From assembly GCA_020047875.1 (NCBI GenBank), contig JAIFNE010000170.1, forward strand, positions 1-10,915: DNA of 10,915 nt, written 5' to 3'. Numbering within the stretch: position 1 is the stretch's first letter; every line of letters begins with the position of its first letter. A program made the position numbers and the translations under genes. Shown here in pieces: positions 1-6,235 of this stretch. Source of the stretch: Hydrogenophaga sp. (lineage in GTDB: Bacteria; Pseudomonadota; Gammaproteobacteria; Burkholderiales; Burkholderiaceae_C). Under the pieces are notes generated by a model that saw nothing but the letters and a program-made list of their open reading frames with translations, was not told the DNA's origin and ran no database searches.

Positions 1-155
1 AGGCGGAGCACCTCGCGCAGCAGCAGGTCGATCTGCTCCTGCTGCTTCGCCACCTGCGCGTTGAGTGTCTCCAGCAGGTCGTCGGCGTAGCTGGCCTTGA
101 TTTCGAGTTCGGTCAGGCGCCGCTCGGTGTCGGGATGCGGGGTGGGGCTGTTCAT
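1..155 (-). CDS. slyX: SlyX family protein, 5' end only (runs off the left edge)
   Basis: Reading the minus strand from the ATG at 155-153 gives 51 codons without a stop up to the window edge. The peptide begins MNSPTPHPDTERRLTELEIK and continues with ADDLLETLNAQVAKQQEQID. This matches the layout of SlyX: a very small (about 70 aa), charged, leucine-heptad coiled-coil protein with an ERRLxELE opening and a LN..V..Q..QI.LL pattern. The function of SlyX is poorly defined; the name comes from a phage-lysis suppressor context in E. coli. No strong ribosome-binding site is visible before the ATG. The gene is divergent from cbbY with 155 bp between them; I see no convincing promoter there, only a TATGAT hexamer at 229-234 without a matching -35. 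Confidence 0.8.
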   Translation of the reverse strand, partial: MNSPTPHPDTERRLTELEIKASYADDLLETLNAQVAKQQEQIDLLLREVLR

Positions 156-310
156 GACCCGATTGGACACGATGGGCGGGGCCGATGAGCCGCATGGCCT
201 TGGTCATCAGGCGGTGGGTCAAGCAAACTATGATGGCCCGCAGGCGCTGCGCTGCCACTCGAGCGCCCGATGGCCCCAGCGGGCAGTTTCCCCAGTCACC
301 AAGGATCCCC

Positions 311-1042
311 ATGCTCAAAGCCCTGATATTCGACGTCGACGGCACCCTGGCGGACACCGAGGCCGTGCACCTGGAGGCCTTCAACCATGCCTTTGGGCAG
401 GTCGGGCTGGACTGGCACTGGAGCCATGAAGACTATGTCGATCTGCTGGAGATTTCGGGTGGTAAAGAGCGGTTGCGCCACTTCTGGCACCTCACCCATC
501 CCGACATGACCGACCTGAGCGGCGGCGCACTCAACGACACCCTCAACCGCCTGCACGAGATCAAGACCGCCTATTACGAGAACGCGGTGAACGAAGGCCG
601 CGTGCAGCTGCGCCCCGGCGTGCTGTCGCTGATCAATGCCGCCCATGCCGAAGGGCTGAAACTGGGGATCGCCACCACCACCTCGCCGGTGAATGTGGCG
701 GCGTTGCTGCGCCAGGCGATCGGCGACGACTGGCGCATGATGTTTGTGGCGGTGGGCGATGCGTCCACCTCGCCGGTGAAAAAGCCGAACCCGCAGGTGT
801 ACCTGCAGGTGCTGGGCGACATGGCGGTGCCCGCCGCCCACTGCCTGGCGTTCGAGGACTCACCCAACGGTCTGCGCGCGGCCCGGGCCGCCGGGCTGCA
901 GGCCGTGATCACACCGACCGAGTTCAGCGCGCATCGCGACTTTGACGGCGCTTTGCGCGTGTTGCCCAGCCTCGCGGAGGTCACGCTGGCACAGCTGCGC
1001 GGCTGGCTGGCGCACGCCGCCCCGTTGTCGGCTGCGAACTGA
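311..1042 (+). CDS. cbbY: CbbY-type HAD phosphatase (probable xylulose-1,5-bisphosphate phosphatase)
   Basis: 243 aa. HAD-superfamily motifs are all present: motif I DVDGTLADTE with the nucleophile Asp8 and general acid Asp10, motif II at ATTTS (121-125), motif III lysine at 157/158 in VKKPNP, and motif IV FEDSPNG (181-187). The helical cap lies between about residues 17 and 95. Characterised CbbY proteins of autotrophs dephosphorylate xylulose-1,5-bisphosphate, a RuBisCO side product that inhibits the enzyme; assignment here rests on family resemblance plus location before cbbF and cbbP. The ATG at 311 was chosen because AAGGA (301-305) lies five bases upstream; the frame stays open back to 185, but that extension is not typical of the family and lacks this signal. 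cbbF begins 18 bp downstream, as in an operon. It appears intact although both following genes are broken. A general phosphoglycolate phosphatase-like role is the main alternative. Confidence 0.87.
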   Translation: MLKALIFDVDGTLADTEAVHLEAFNHAFGQVGLDWHWSHEDYVDLLEISGGKERLRHFWHLTHPDMTDLSGGALNDTLNRLHEIKTAYYENAVNEGRVQLRPGVLSLINAAHAEGLKLGIATTTSPVNVAALLRQAIGDDWRMMFVAVGDASTSPVKKPNPQVYLQVLGDMAVPAAHCLAFEDSPNGLRAARAAGLQAVITPTEFSAHRDFDGALRVLPSLAEVTLAQLRGWLAHAAPLSAAN

Positions 1043-1060
1043 GCGGAGCCGAGTCAGCCC

Positions 1061-2256
1061 ATGCAACTGGACCGCCGTTCCACCCTCACGCAGTTCCTCA
1101 TCGAGGAGCGCCGGCGCTACCCCAGCGCCAGTGGCGATTTCAACGCGCTCGTGCTCGACATTGCGCTGGCCTGCAAGACGGTGGCGCGCAGCGTGGCCTT
1201 TGGCTCCCTCGGAGGTACGGCCGGCGTGGGAGGACCTGCGTCGGTACGGCCCACGGCGAGGGTAGAAGGCCCCGACTATTGATCCGGCCGGGTGAAGTCT
1301 CAATATCCGTTCGGGCTGAGCCTGTCGAAGCCCTTCGACAGGCTCAGGGTGAACGGTTGATACTTCTCCGGGCGGGATCAATAGGAGGGCGTGGGCCATG
1401 CCATTTTGTCGATGCCAACCACTGGGGCGGTCATTTGGCGGGCATGGCGTCGGCCACGGTCGGTGCACCAGTGGCGATTCCCCCGCCCCATCCACGTGGC
1501 AAGTACCTGCTGGTTTTCGACGCACTCGAAGGCGCAAGCGAGGCCGACCTGAATGTGGCGCTGGGCAGCGTGTTCTCCGTGTTGCGCGCACCCGCGGATC
1601 TGGTGGCGAGCGGGCGTGATCTGTGTGCAGCCGATTTTTTGCAGGCGGGGGCGCAGCAGGTGGCTGCGGGTTATGCGCTGTATGGGCCGGCAACGCAGCT
1701 CGTGCTCACCGTGGGAGCGGGTGTGCACGGTTTCACGCTCGATCCAAACCTGGGCGAGTTCAAGCTCACCCGGCCCGATATCCGCATCCCGCCCGACACC
1801 GACACCTTCGCCATCAACGCGGCCAACAGCCGTTTTTGGGAAACGCCGGTGAAACGCTATGTGGACGAATGCCTGGCCGGCAAAACCGGCCCGCGCGGCA
1901 AAGACTTCAGCACCCGCTGGATCGCCAGCCCGGTGGCCGAAGCGCACCGCATCTTGATGCGCGGTGGCGTGTTTCTGTGTCCGCGCGATGCTGACGCGGC
2001 CAGCCAGCCCGGTTGCCCCGGCCTGCTGCACCAGGCGAATCCGCTGGCCATGCTGGTCGAGCAGGCCGGTGGCCGAGCCAGCACGGGCCGCGAGGCGCTG
2101 TTGCGGGTGGTTCCCAGCGACCTGCAGCAGCGCACCGGTCTTGTGTTTGGTTCGCGGCACGAGGTTGAGCGCATCGAGGCCTACCACCGCGCGCCGGCCG
2201 CACCCGCTGGTGGCGGCAGCCCGCTGTTTTCACCGCGCTCGCTGTTTCGCGTCTGA
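1061..2256 (+). pseudogene. cbbF: fructose-1,6-bisphosphatase (cbbF/fbp), disrupted
   Basis: Two halves of a class I fructose-1,6-bisphosphatase are recognisable. The N-terminal part starts at ATG 1061 (MQLDRRSTLTQFLIEERRR, later ACKTVARSVAFGSLGG) and stops at 1282. The C-terminal part lies in another frame from about 1390 (NHWGGHLAGMAS, PRGKYLLVFD, GFTLDPNLGEF, RWIASPVAEAHRILMRGG, QAGGRASTGR) to the stop at 2256. Between them sits a 109-bp palindromic element at 1276-1384. Without the element the remains total about 1,085 bp, close to a normal 360-residue enzyme. Since 109 bp shifts the frame by one and the observed shift differs, at least one further indel must exist, probably near 1240-1275, where a decayed VQGE..QKPLD-like stretch is readable only out of frame. 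The metal-site motif, DPLDGSSN in the family, reads DALEGASE (1519-1542), and the usual YEANP reads HQANP (2029-2040). The protein would have hydrolysed fructose-1,6-bisphosphate in the Calvin cycle or gluconeogenesis; this copy cannot be functional as it stands. Confidence 0.9.
1276..1384. repeat. 109-bp near-perfect palindrome (REP/MITE-like element) inserted in cbbF
   Basis: The ends read CTATTGATCC and, inverted, GGATCAATAG. The outer arms, 1277-1303 and 1357-1383, match at 23 of 27 positions as inverted repeats. The inner arms CTGAGCCTGTCGAAG and CTTCGACAGGCTCAG meet at a CC centre (1331-1332). The inner core belongs to a family of dispersed repeats I recall as frequent in Comamonadaceae and some other proteobacteria; when translated it gives peptides such as EPVEALRQAQGER. 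A TA dinucleotide just inside each end could be a target duplication as made by IS630/mariner-type transposases, but this is inference. No transposase is present, so it would be non-autonomous. As RNA it would fold into one long hairpin. Confidence 0.85.
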
Positions 2257-2310
2257 CCCCAGCCGCCATCCCCGCGCGGCACGAGCTGCGGTCAGCTCCC
2301 GATAACCCCC

Positions 2311-3010
2311 ATGTCCGAACGCCATCCCATCTTCTGCATCACCGGTTCCAGCGGCGCTGGCACTTCCACCGTCACCGGCGCCTTCCAGGCCATCTTTCGC
2401 CGCGAGGGCGTCACCGCGGCCTTGATCGAGGGCGACAGCTACCACCGCTGCGACCGCCAGGCCATGCAGGTCCAGGCAGAACGTGCGGAGGCGGCGGGCA
2501 ACACGCATTTCAGCCACTTTGGTGCGGATGCCAACTTGTTCGGCGAAATCGAAAACCTGTTCAAAACCTACGCCGAGGCCGGTACCGGCCGCTGCCGCAA
2601 GTACCTGCACAACGCGGATTCAGAAGCTCTACCGCCACAAGCACATGCGCGGCTACAGCGCCGAGGCGGTGACCGACACGATTCGGCGCCGCATGCCGGA
2701 CTATGTGAACTACATCACCCCGCAGTTCCAGTACACCCATGTGAACTTCCAGCGCGTGCCCATTGGGGACACCTCCAACCCGTTTCTGGCCCGCGACGTG
2801 CCCACCGCCGACGAGAGCATGGTGGTGATCCGCTTCGCCCAGCCCAAAGGCATCGACTTTCCCTATTTGCCGAGCATGATCAGCGGCTCGCTGATGAGTC
2901 ACGCCAACACCATCGTGGTGCCGGGTGGCAAGATGGAACTGGCCATGCAGCTCATCTTCACCCCGTTCATCTGGCGGCTGATGGAGTGCAAGCGCAACGC
3001 CTTGCGGTAG
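2311..3010 (+). pseudogene. cbbP: phosphoribulokinase (cbbP/prk), internal deletion and frameshift
   Basis: The first 101 codons (from ATG 2311) are a clear phosphoribulokinase N-terminus: the P-loop GSSGAGTS at residues 13-20, then IEGDSYHR with the catalytic-base Asp42, NTHFSHFG and ENLFKTYAEAGTG. At about 2611-2618 the similarity jumps to another frame at IQKLYRHKHMRGYS and goes on through AVTDTIRRRMPDYVNYI, HVNFQRVP, DTSNPF, ESMVVIRFAQPKGIDF and NTIVVPGGKMELAMQLIF to the stop at 3010. The two pieces total about 232 residues against roughly 290 in the family, so about 60 codons are gone, including the segment that in the family carries the acidic FYEGLHGG motif. The deletion also shifts the frame, so the original frame continues as unrelated sequence to 3093. 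The enzyme would have made ribulose-1,5-bisphosphate from ribulose-5-phosphate and ATP. No Shine-Dalgarno is evident before ATG 2311. The gene lies 54 bp after the cbbF remnant. Confidence 0.92.
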
Positions 3011-3045
3011 GCCCCTGGCCAGCCAAGTCGCTGCGGGAATGTAAA

Positions 3046-3063
3046 GGGCGCCGAAAGGCGCCC
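3046..3063. terminator. GC-rich hairpin between convergent genes
   Basis: Perfect 7-bp stem GGGCGCC (3046-3052) and GGCGCCC (3057-3063) with a GAAA tetraloop, located between the end of the cbbP remnant and the 3' end of the minus-strand cytochrome gene. There is no T run on the plus strand; on the minus strand the stem is followed by TTTACATT. It is probably a shared transcription stop or an mRNA 3'-end stabiliser for the convergent transcripts, but it is not a canonical intrinsic terminator. Confidence 0.55.
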
Positions 3064-3113
3064 TGTGGCAAGCGGCGGAAGCCGGTCCGCTGACCGTGTG
3101 CCTGTTTGTGTAC

Positions 3114-3731
3114 CTACTTGCTGCTCACGTACTCGGCTACCGCCGCCATTTCCAGCTCGGTCATTTTTTCCGCCACCGAATGCATCACCGCGTTGTCGTT
3201 GGTGCGCTCGCGCTTGTTGAACGACTTCAGCTGGTTGTGGATGTAGCCTGAAAACTGGGTTGCCAGCCTGGGCAGGCTGGCTGTACCTTCGGCGGCGGCA
3301 CCGTGACAGCTCGCGCAGGCTGGCACGCCACTGAACTTGTTGCCGCTGAAATAGATGTACCGGCCCATTGCTGCCAGTTGGGGATCTTTCGCCTCTTCAC
3401 GCGGCAGGCTCATTTTTTCGTAATGCCTGCCCAGCGCCAGCATCTCGTCTGGCGTGAGCTTGGTCACCATGCTGGCCATGGTCGAGCTCTTGCGTTGCCC
3501 GTTCTGGAACGCCGCCAGCTGCTTCGCCACATACTCGGCATGCTGACCGGCGAGCCGCGGGAACACCTCACTGGTGGACTCGCCGCGCTCGCCATGGCAG
3601 AGAAAGCAGGAACCACCCGCGATCTTTTTTGCCCGCGCTTCGTCCACTTGCGCCCAGGCGTTGGATGCAGCGAACAGCAAAATCGAGGCCGCCACGGCGA
3701 TGCGGCGGCGAGGGGAGGCTTTGTGTTTCAT
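3114..3731 (-). CDS. diheme cytochrome c, c4 family
   Basis: 205 aa from ATG 3731. The N-terminus (MKHKASPRRR followed by a hydrophobic stretch ending SNAWA-Q) is a Sec signal peptide, so the protein acts in the periplasm; an upstream in-frame ATG at 3806 would bury this signal and was rejected. Two similar class I haem domains follow, with haem motifs CFLCH (42-46) and CASCH (139-143). Each is followed by a PRLAxQ/PRLATQ-type stretch typical of cytochrome c4, and by methionines (85/88 and 183/190) that could be axial ligands. Cytochromes c4 shuttle electrons to terminal oxidases. It lies 152 bp downstream of fccB on the same strand, so it may accept electrons from sulfide oxidation, but cotranscription is not shown. 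The haem subunit of a diheme flavocytochrome c is an alternative, although a separate FccA candidate exists upstream. No good ribosome-binding site is visible. Confidence 0.85.
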   Translation of the reverse strand: MKHKASPRRRIAVAASILLFAASNAWAQVDEARAKKIAGGSCFLCHGERGESTSEVFPRLAGQHAEYVAKQLAAFQNGQRKSSTMASMVTKLTPDEMLALGRHYEKMSLPREEAKDPQLAAMGRYIYFSGNKFSGVPACASCHGAAAEGTASLPRLATQFSGYIHNQLKSFNKRERTNDNAVMHSVAEKMTELEMAAVAEYVSSK

Positions 3732-3883
3732 TGAAAGAAAGTGAGACGGGGAAGGCCTTCCATTCCTACAGCGCCAGTTTCCGGCGCACCGCTGAACTGA
3801 CTTCACCGCACCGTAGAGGTTCCCCTGGGGGTGGTTGATGCGGCAACCTGCGCTCGGGCGGGGCGGTCTCTTCGGTGCGGGGG

Positions 3884-5167
3884 TCAGGCCAAGGTGTCGG
3901 CCCAGATGTTACGGGCCCAACCCATGGCGTACTTGCCCTCGAGCTCACTGGCCGCCCGCGACACGCCACCCGAGCCGGGCACGGTGAGCATGGTCTTCTT
4001 TTCGGCGTCGTAGCGGTGCACGCTGGCCACGTGGACCGCCTCGTCTGCCGTCACGTAGCTGTAGCAGGTGTTGGCATAAAGCGGCAGCGCCTGCAGTTCT
4101 TTACCGGCGAGCAGGGCAACCACGGCGGCGGCGCAGTTCTTGCCATGCTGGTTGGCCATGTGCCCGGACTTGGGCATACCGGGTGCGATCTGGATCGCAT
4201 CACCGAGCACGTGGATGTTTTTCACCGCCTTGGATTCGAAGGTGAGGAAGTCCACCTCGCACCAGCGATCGTTGGCGGTGGTGAGCCTGGTGTTGCGCGC
4301 GATATCGCCAGCGCGCATGCTCGGGAGCACGTTCAGCACGGCAGCCTTGAAGTCTTCGTTGAATTCGAACTTCAGCGTGTTGGTGGCAGCGTCCACATCG
4401 ACCACCCGGTGCTTGGGCCGGTAGTCGATCATGCCGTCGTAGTGGTCCTTCCAGGCCTTCATGAAAAGGCCTTTCTTGGACTGGATGTCGTCGTTGGCGT
4501 CGAACACCACCACCTTGCTCTTGGGCTTGGCGGTCTTGAAGTAGCTGGCGATCATGCAGGCGCGCTCGTAGGGGCCGGGCGGGCAGCGGTAGGGCGCGAG
4601 CGGAATGGTGAGGGCATAGACCCCGCCGTCTGGCATGGCTTCGAGCTGCTGGCGCAGCGCCACCGTTTGCGGGCCAGCTTTCCAGGCGTGCAGCACCTTG
4701 TCTTTGGCACCGGCCTTGGCCATGCCCGGCAGGGTGTCCCACATGAACTCGATGCCGGGCGAGACGATGAGCCGGTCGTAGGGCAGCTCGCCGCCACTGG
4801 CCAGTTTCACCGTGCGTTTCTCGGGGTCGATGCTGGCCACCATGTCGCGCACCACCTTCACGCCGTGGCGTGTTTCGAGGTTGGTGTAGGGCATGGTGAT
4901 GTCGGCCATCTTCTTGTGGCCGCCGAGCACCAGGTTGGAAATGGGGCAGGAGACGAAGTTGGCGTTGGGCTCAACCAGAGTCACCTGAATGCTGTGGTCG
5001 GAGAACAGGCGCAGGTATTTAGCGGCGGTGGCGCCACCGTAGCCGCCGCCTACCACCACCACCTTGGCGCCACTGGCACCGCCCGAGGTGGCGCAACCGC
5101 TGAGGAGGCTCAGGCCCGCCACGGCCGAACCAGCACCGACGGTTTGAACGAATTGACGACGTTGCAT
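3884..5167 (-). CDS. fccB: flavocytochrome c sulfide dehydrogenase, flavoprotein subunit (FccB/SoxF)
   Basis: 427 aa. It begins with a twin-arginine signal (MQRRQFVQTVG, then a hydrophobic region), followed by LLSGCATS, which also resembles a lipobox. The FAD-binding GxGxxG motif is VVVGGGYGGATAAK (37-50). Cys74 in FVSCPISN matches the cysteine that binds FAD covalently in the Allochromatium enzyme, and Cys195 (RCPPGPYERA) and Cys368 (NTCYS) match its redox-active disulfide. The C-terminal part contains LGDAIQIAPGMPKSGHMAN, the second FAD-contacting motif. Known FccB oxidises sulfide to sulfur or polysulfide in the periplasm and passes electrons to a haem c subunit. The start ATG at 5167 has GAGGA seven bases upstream. 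The cytochrome gene fccA ends 11 bp before it, so both are one transcription unit. All catalytic cysteines are retained, so activity is expected. Confidence 0.92.
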   Translation of the reverse strand: MQRRQFVQTVGAGSAVAGLSLLSGCATSGGASGAKVVVVGGGYGGATAAKYLRLFSDHSIQVTLVEPNANFVSCPISNLVLGGHKKMADITMPYTNLETRHGVKVVRDMVASIDPEKRTVKLASGGELPYDRLIVSPGIEFMWDTLPGMAKAGAKDKVLHAWKAGPQTVALRQQLEAMPDGGVYALTIPLAPYRCPPGPYERACMIASYFKTAKPKSKVVVFDANDDIQSKKGLFMKAWKDHYDGMIDYRPKHRVVDVDAATNTLKFEFNEDFKAAVLNVLPSMRAGDIARNTRLTTANDRWCEVDFLTFESKAVKNIHVLGDAIQIAPGMPKSGHMANQHGKNCAAAVVALLAGKELQALPLYANTCYSYVTADEAVHVASVHRYDAEKKTMLTVPGSGGVSRAASELEGKYAMGWARNIWADTLA

Positions 5168-5178
5168 GGGGTAGTTCC

Positions 5179-5481
5179 TCATTTTTTCTGGCCCGCGAAA
5201 TAGGCGGCGATCTGGCGCAGTTGGTCGTCGGTGTAACCGGCGGTGAGCTGGTGCATCAGCGTGGCAGGTTTGCGGCCAGACTTGTAGTCCATCAACTTCT
5301 GGAACATCTCGTCCTTGTCTTTGCCCGCCAGTGATTCGTTGCCTTCCTGGGCCTGGCCACCCGTGCCGTGGCAGGTGGCGCAGGCTGCTGCCCAGATGCG
5401 CACCTGGCTGACTTCGGCCTGTGCTCCCATGGCCGCGGTGCACAGCGCGGCGGCGGCGAGCCATTTCAGTTTTTTGGTCAT
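5179..5481 (-). CDS. fccA: monoheme cytochrome c, probable haem subunit of flavocytochrome c (FccA-like)
   Basis: 100 aa with a Sec signal peptide (MTKKLKWLAAAALCTAAMGAQA) leaving a mature protein of about 78 residues. One haem motif, CATCH, sits at 34-38, and Met76 in ATLMHQL is the likely sixth ligand. The C-terminal helix YTDDQLRQIAAYFAGQKK is typical of class I cytochromes. Monoheme FccA proteins of this size partner FccB in green sulfur bacteria and several proteobacteria; here it directly precedes fccB with an 11-bp gap, which supports the pairing. The ATG at 5481 was preferred to upstream in-frame starts (up to 5565) because it opens the signal peptide. It is the first gene after the divergent intergenic region, so its promoter should lie within 5482-5815. 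A general small electron carrier is the alternative. Confidence 0.8.
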   Translation of the reverse strand: MTKKLKWLAAAALCTAAMGAQAEVSQVRIWAAACATCHGTGGQAQEGNESLAGKDKDEMFQKLMDYKSGRKPATLMHQLTAGYTDDQLRQIAAYFAGQKK

Positions 5482-5741
5482 TTCTGCTTTCAGATTGGCG
5501 GATAAAACGGCGCTCACAGAAAGCCGACACCGCAGGTTGGCGAAGCATCGAATTTTCTTCTGCACCTCTGCGTGGAGCTTTTCAAAATGCTAACACCGGT
5601 AATTTTCTCAGCCAGAGGGTAAAAACCCGGGGAGACGAAGTGCCCCGACCTGGATTACGTCCACCACTCTGGCTGGCGCGCAACGTGGCGGCGGGGAATA
5701 GCGAGACAGTCTCGTCTGGCTATGGGGTTTACACCAATCCA

Positions 5742-5764
5742 AATATAGGCAATCACTCATATAG
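5742..5764. promoter_or_regulatory. candidate operator for the SoxR-type regulator
   Basis: A 23-bp AT-rich stretch (AATATAGGCAATC, then ACTCATATAG) about 50 bp upstream of soxR. It ends next to the possible -10 TATAGT. ATAT occurs near both ends, giving weak symmetry. A similar stretch at 8702-8724, before the small cytochrome gene, matches it at 14 of 23 positions, including AATAT and ACTC at the same spacing. ArsR-family regulators usually bind AT-rich dyads overlapping their own promoter. The role is inferred. Confidence 0.35.
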
Positions 5765-5803
5765 TAAGTACATCGGCGCCCTCGACCGCGCCACCGCCCC
5801 GAC

Positions 5804-5807
5804 GGAG
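5804..5807 (+). promoter_or_regulatory. ribosome-binding site supporting a TTG start for soxR
   Basis: GGAG at 5804-5807 lies eight bases before TTG at 5816 but 17 bases before the first in-frame ATG (5825). Spacing therefore favours the TTG. Confidence 0.5.
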
Positions 5808-5815
5808 ACAGCTTC

Positions 5816-6235
5816 TTGGATGACATGCACGAGGTATTCGAGTCTGTGGCGCGCTATTTCAGCGTGCTCGGCGAACCGACGCGCCTGCGCATCCTGCACG
5901 CGCTGTGCCAGGAAGAGCGCTGCGTGAACGACATCATCAGGGCCGCCGGCCTGGCGCAGGCCAACGGGTCGCGCCACCTGGGACTGATGTACCAGGCCGG
6001 CTTGCTGTCGCGCCGCCGCGAGGGCACGCAGGTCTTCTACAAGGTGGCCGATCCCATGTATGTCGAACTGTGTCGCAGCGTCACCTCACAGATCCAGAGC
6101 CGGGCCGAAGGCGCGGTTCGCCCGGTCAGCGCGGGCGCCAGCTCTGCCGCCAAAACCCTTTTCGCGCGCCAGGAAGCCCGTGGCTCGACGCGCCGTGTTC
6201 CCTCTGCCAACCACAAGGAAGAAGCCAGTGTCTAA
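5816..6235 (+). CDS. soxR: ArsR-family transcriptional regulator (SoxR-type sulfur-oxidation repressor)
   Basis: 139 aa if translated from TTG 5816; an ATG at 5825 would remove three residues. The winged-helix domain covers about residues 6-90: YFSVLGEPTRLRILHALC, the recognition region NDIIRAAGLAQANGSRHLGL, and the wing RRREGTQVFYKV. Cysteines at 31, 36 and 86 could act as thiol or persulfide sensors, as in known SoxR and SqrR/BigR regulators, which derepress target genes when per- or polysulfides oxidise their cysteines; the positions here are not a clear match to the published pairs, so this is inference. The last 45 residues form a basic, Ala/Ser/Arg-rich tail of low complexity. The stop overlaps the soxC start by eight bases (GTGTCTAA), so regulator and sox genes are translationally coupled. 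It probably controls both this operon and the divergent fccAB. Confidence 0.82.
   Translation: MDDMHEVFESVARYFSVLGEPTRLRILHALCQEERCVNDIIRAAGLAQANGSRHLGLMYQAGLLSRRREGTQVFYKVADPMYVELCRSVTSQIQSRAEGAVRPVSAGASSAAKTLFARQEARGSTRRVPSANHKEEASV
6215..6220 (+). promoter_or_regulatory. ribosome-binding site supporting a GTG start for soxC
   Basis: AAGGAA at 6215-6220, inside the end of soxR, lies a normal distance before GTG 6228. The frame is open further upstream to 6060, but that would overlap soxR by 176 bp and place a long non-family extension ahead of the Tat signal. Confidence 0.65.

Larger units (their letters stand above)
5482..5815. promoter_or_regulatory. 334-bp divergent intergenic region between fccAB and the sox cluster
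   Basis: No credible coding sequence on either strand. It must hold the promoters for fccA (minus) and soxR-soxC (plus). Visible structure: a short hairpin GGGT-AAAA-ACCC at 5617-5628; a perfect inverted repeat CGAGAC-A-GTCTCG at 5702-5714; and an AT-rich island at about 5728-5770 in otherwise GC-rich DNA, with TTTACA at 5728-5733 and TATAGT at 5760-5765 as a possible plus-strand -10 box. I could not pair any -10 with a good -35 at normal spacing, which would fit a regulated promoter but proves nothing. Confidence 0.6.

Noticed and set aside
860..1693. Long minus-strand open frame opposite cbbY and cbbF
   Set aside because: It is antisense to recognised genes and its PEPVEGLRQAQPER stretch is only the translated palindrome; composition is typical of a GC-rich shadow frame.
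1279..2256. The 325-codon frame as a real gene starting inside the palindrome
   Set aside because: Its first codons are translated repeat, there is no ribosome-binding site, and the bisphosphatase part lacks its N-terminal domain.
2311..3093. Reading cbbP as a single 260-aa protein or as a programmed frameshift product
   Set aside because: After residue 101 the first frame becomes unrelated sequence, and a ribosomal frameshift could not restore about 60 missing codons.
3771..3787. Hairpin GCGCC-N7-GGCGC upstream of the c4 cytochrome gene
   Set aside because: Short stem without a T run and no conserved position; such repeats are frequent at this GC content.
3875..5203. 442-codon plus-strand open frame opposite fccB
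   Set aside because: It is the antisense shadow of fccB, which has all family motifs; the plus-strand peptide is His/Val/Gly-rich and matches no family I know.
5608..5826. Small minus-strand open frame in the fccA-soxR gap
   Set aside because: No ribosome-binding site, no family resemblance, and it spans the likely promoter region.
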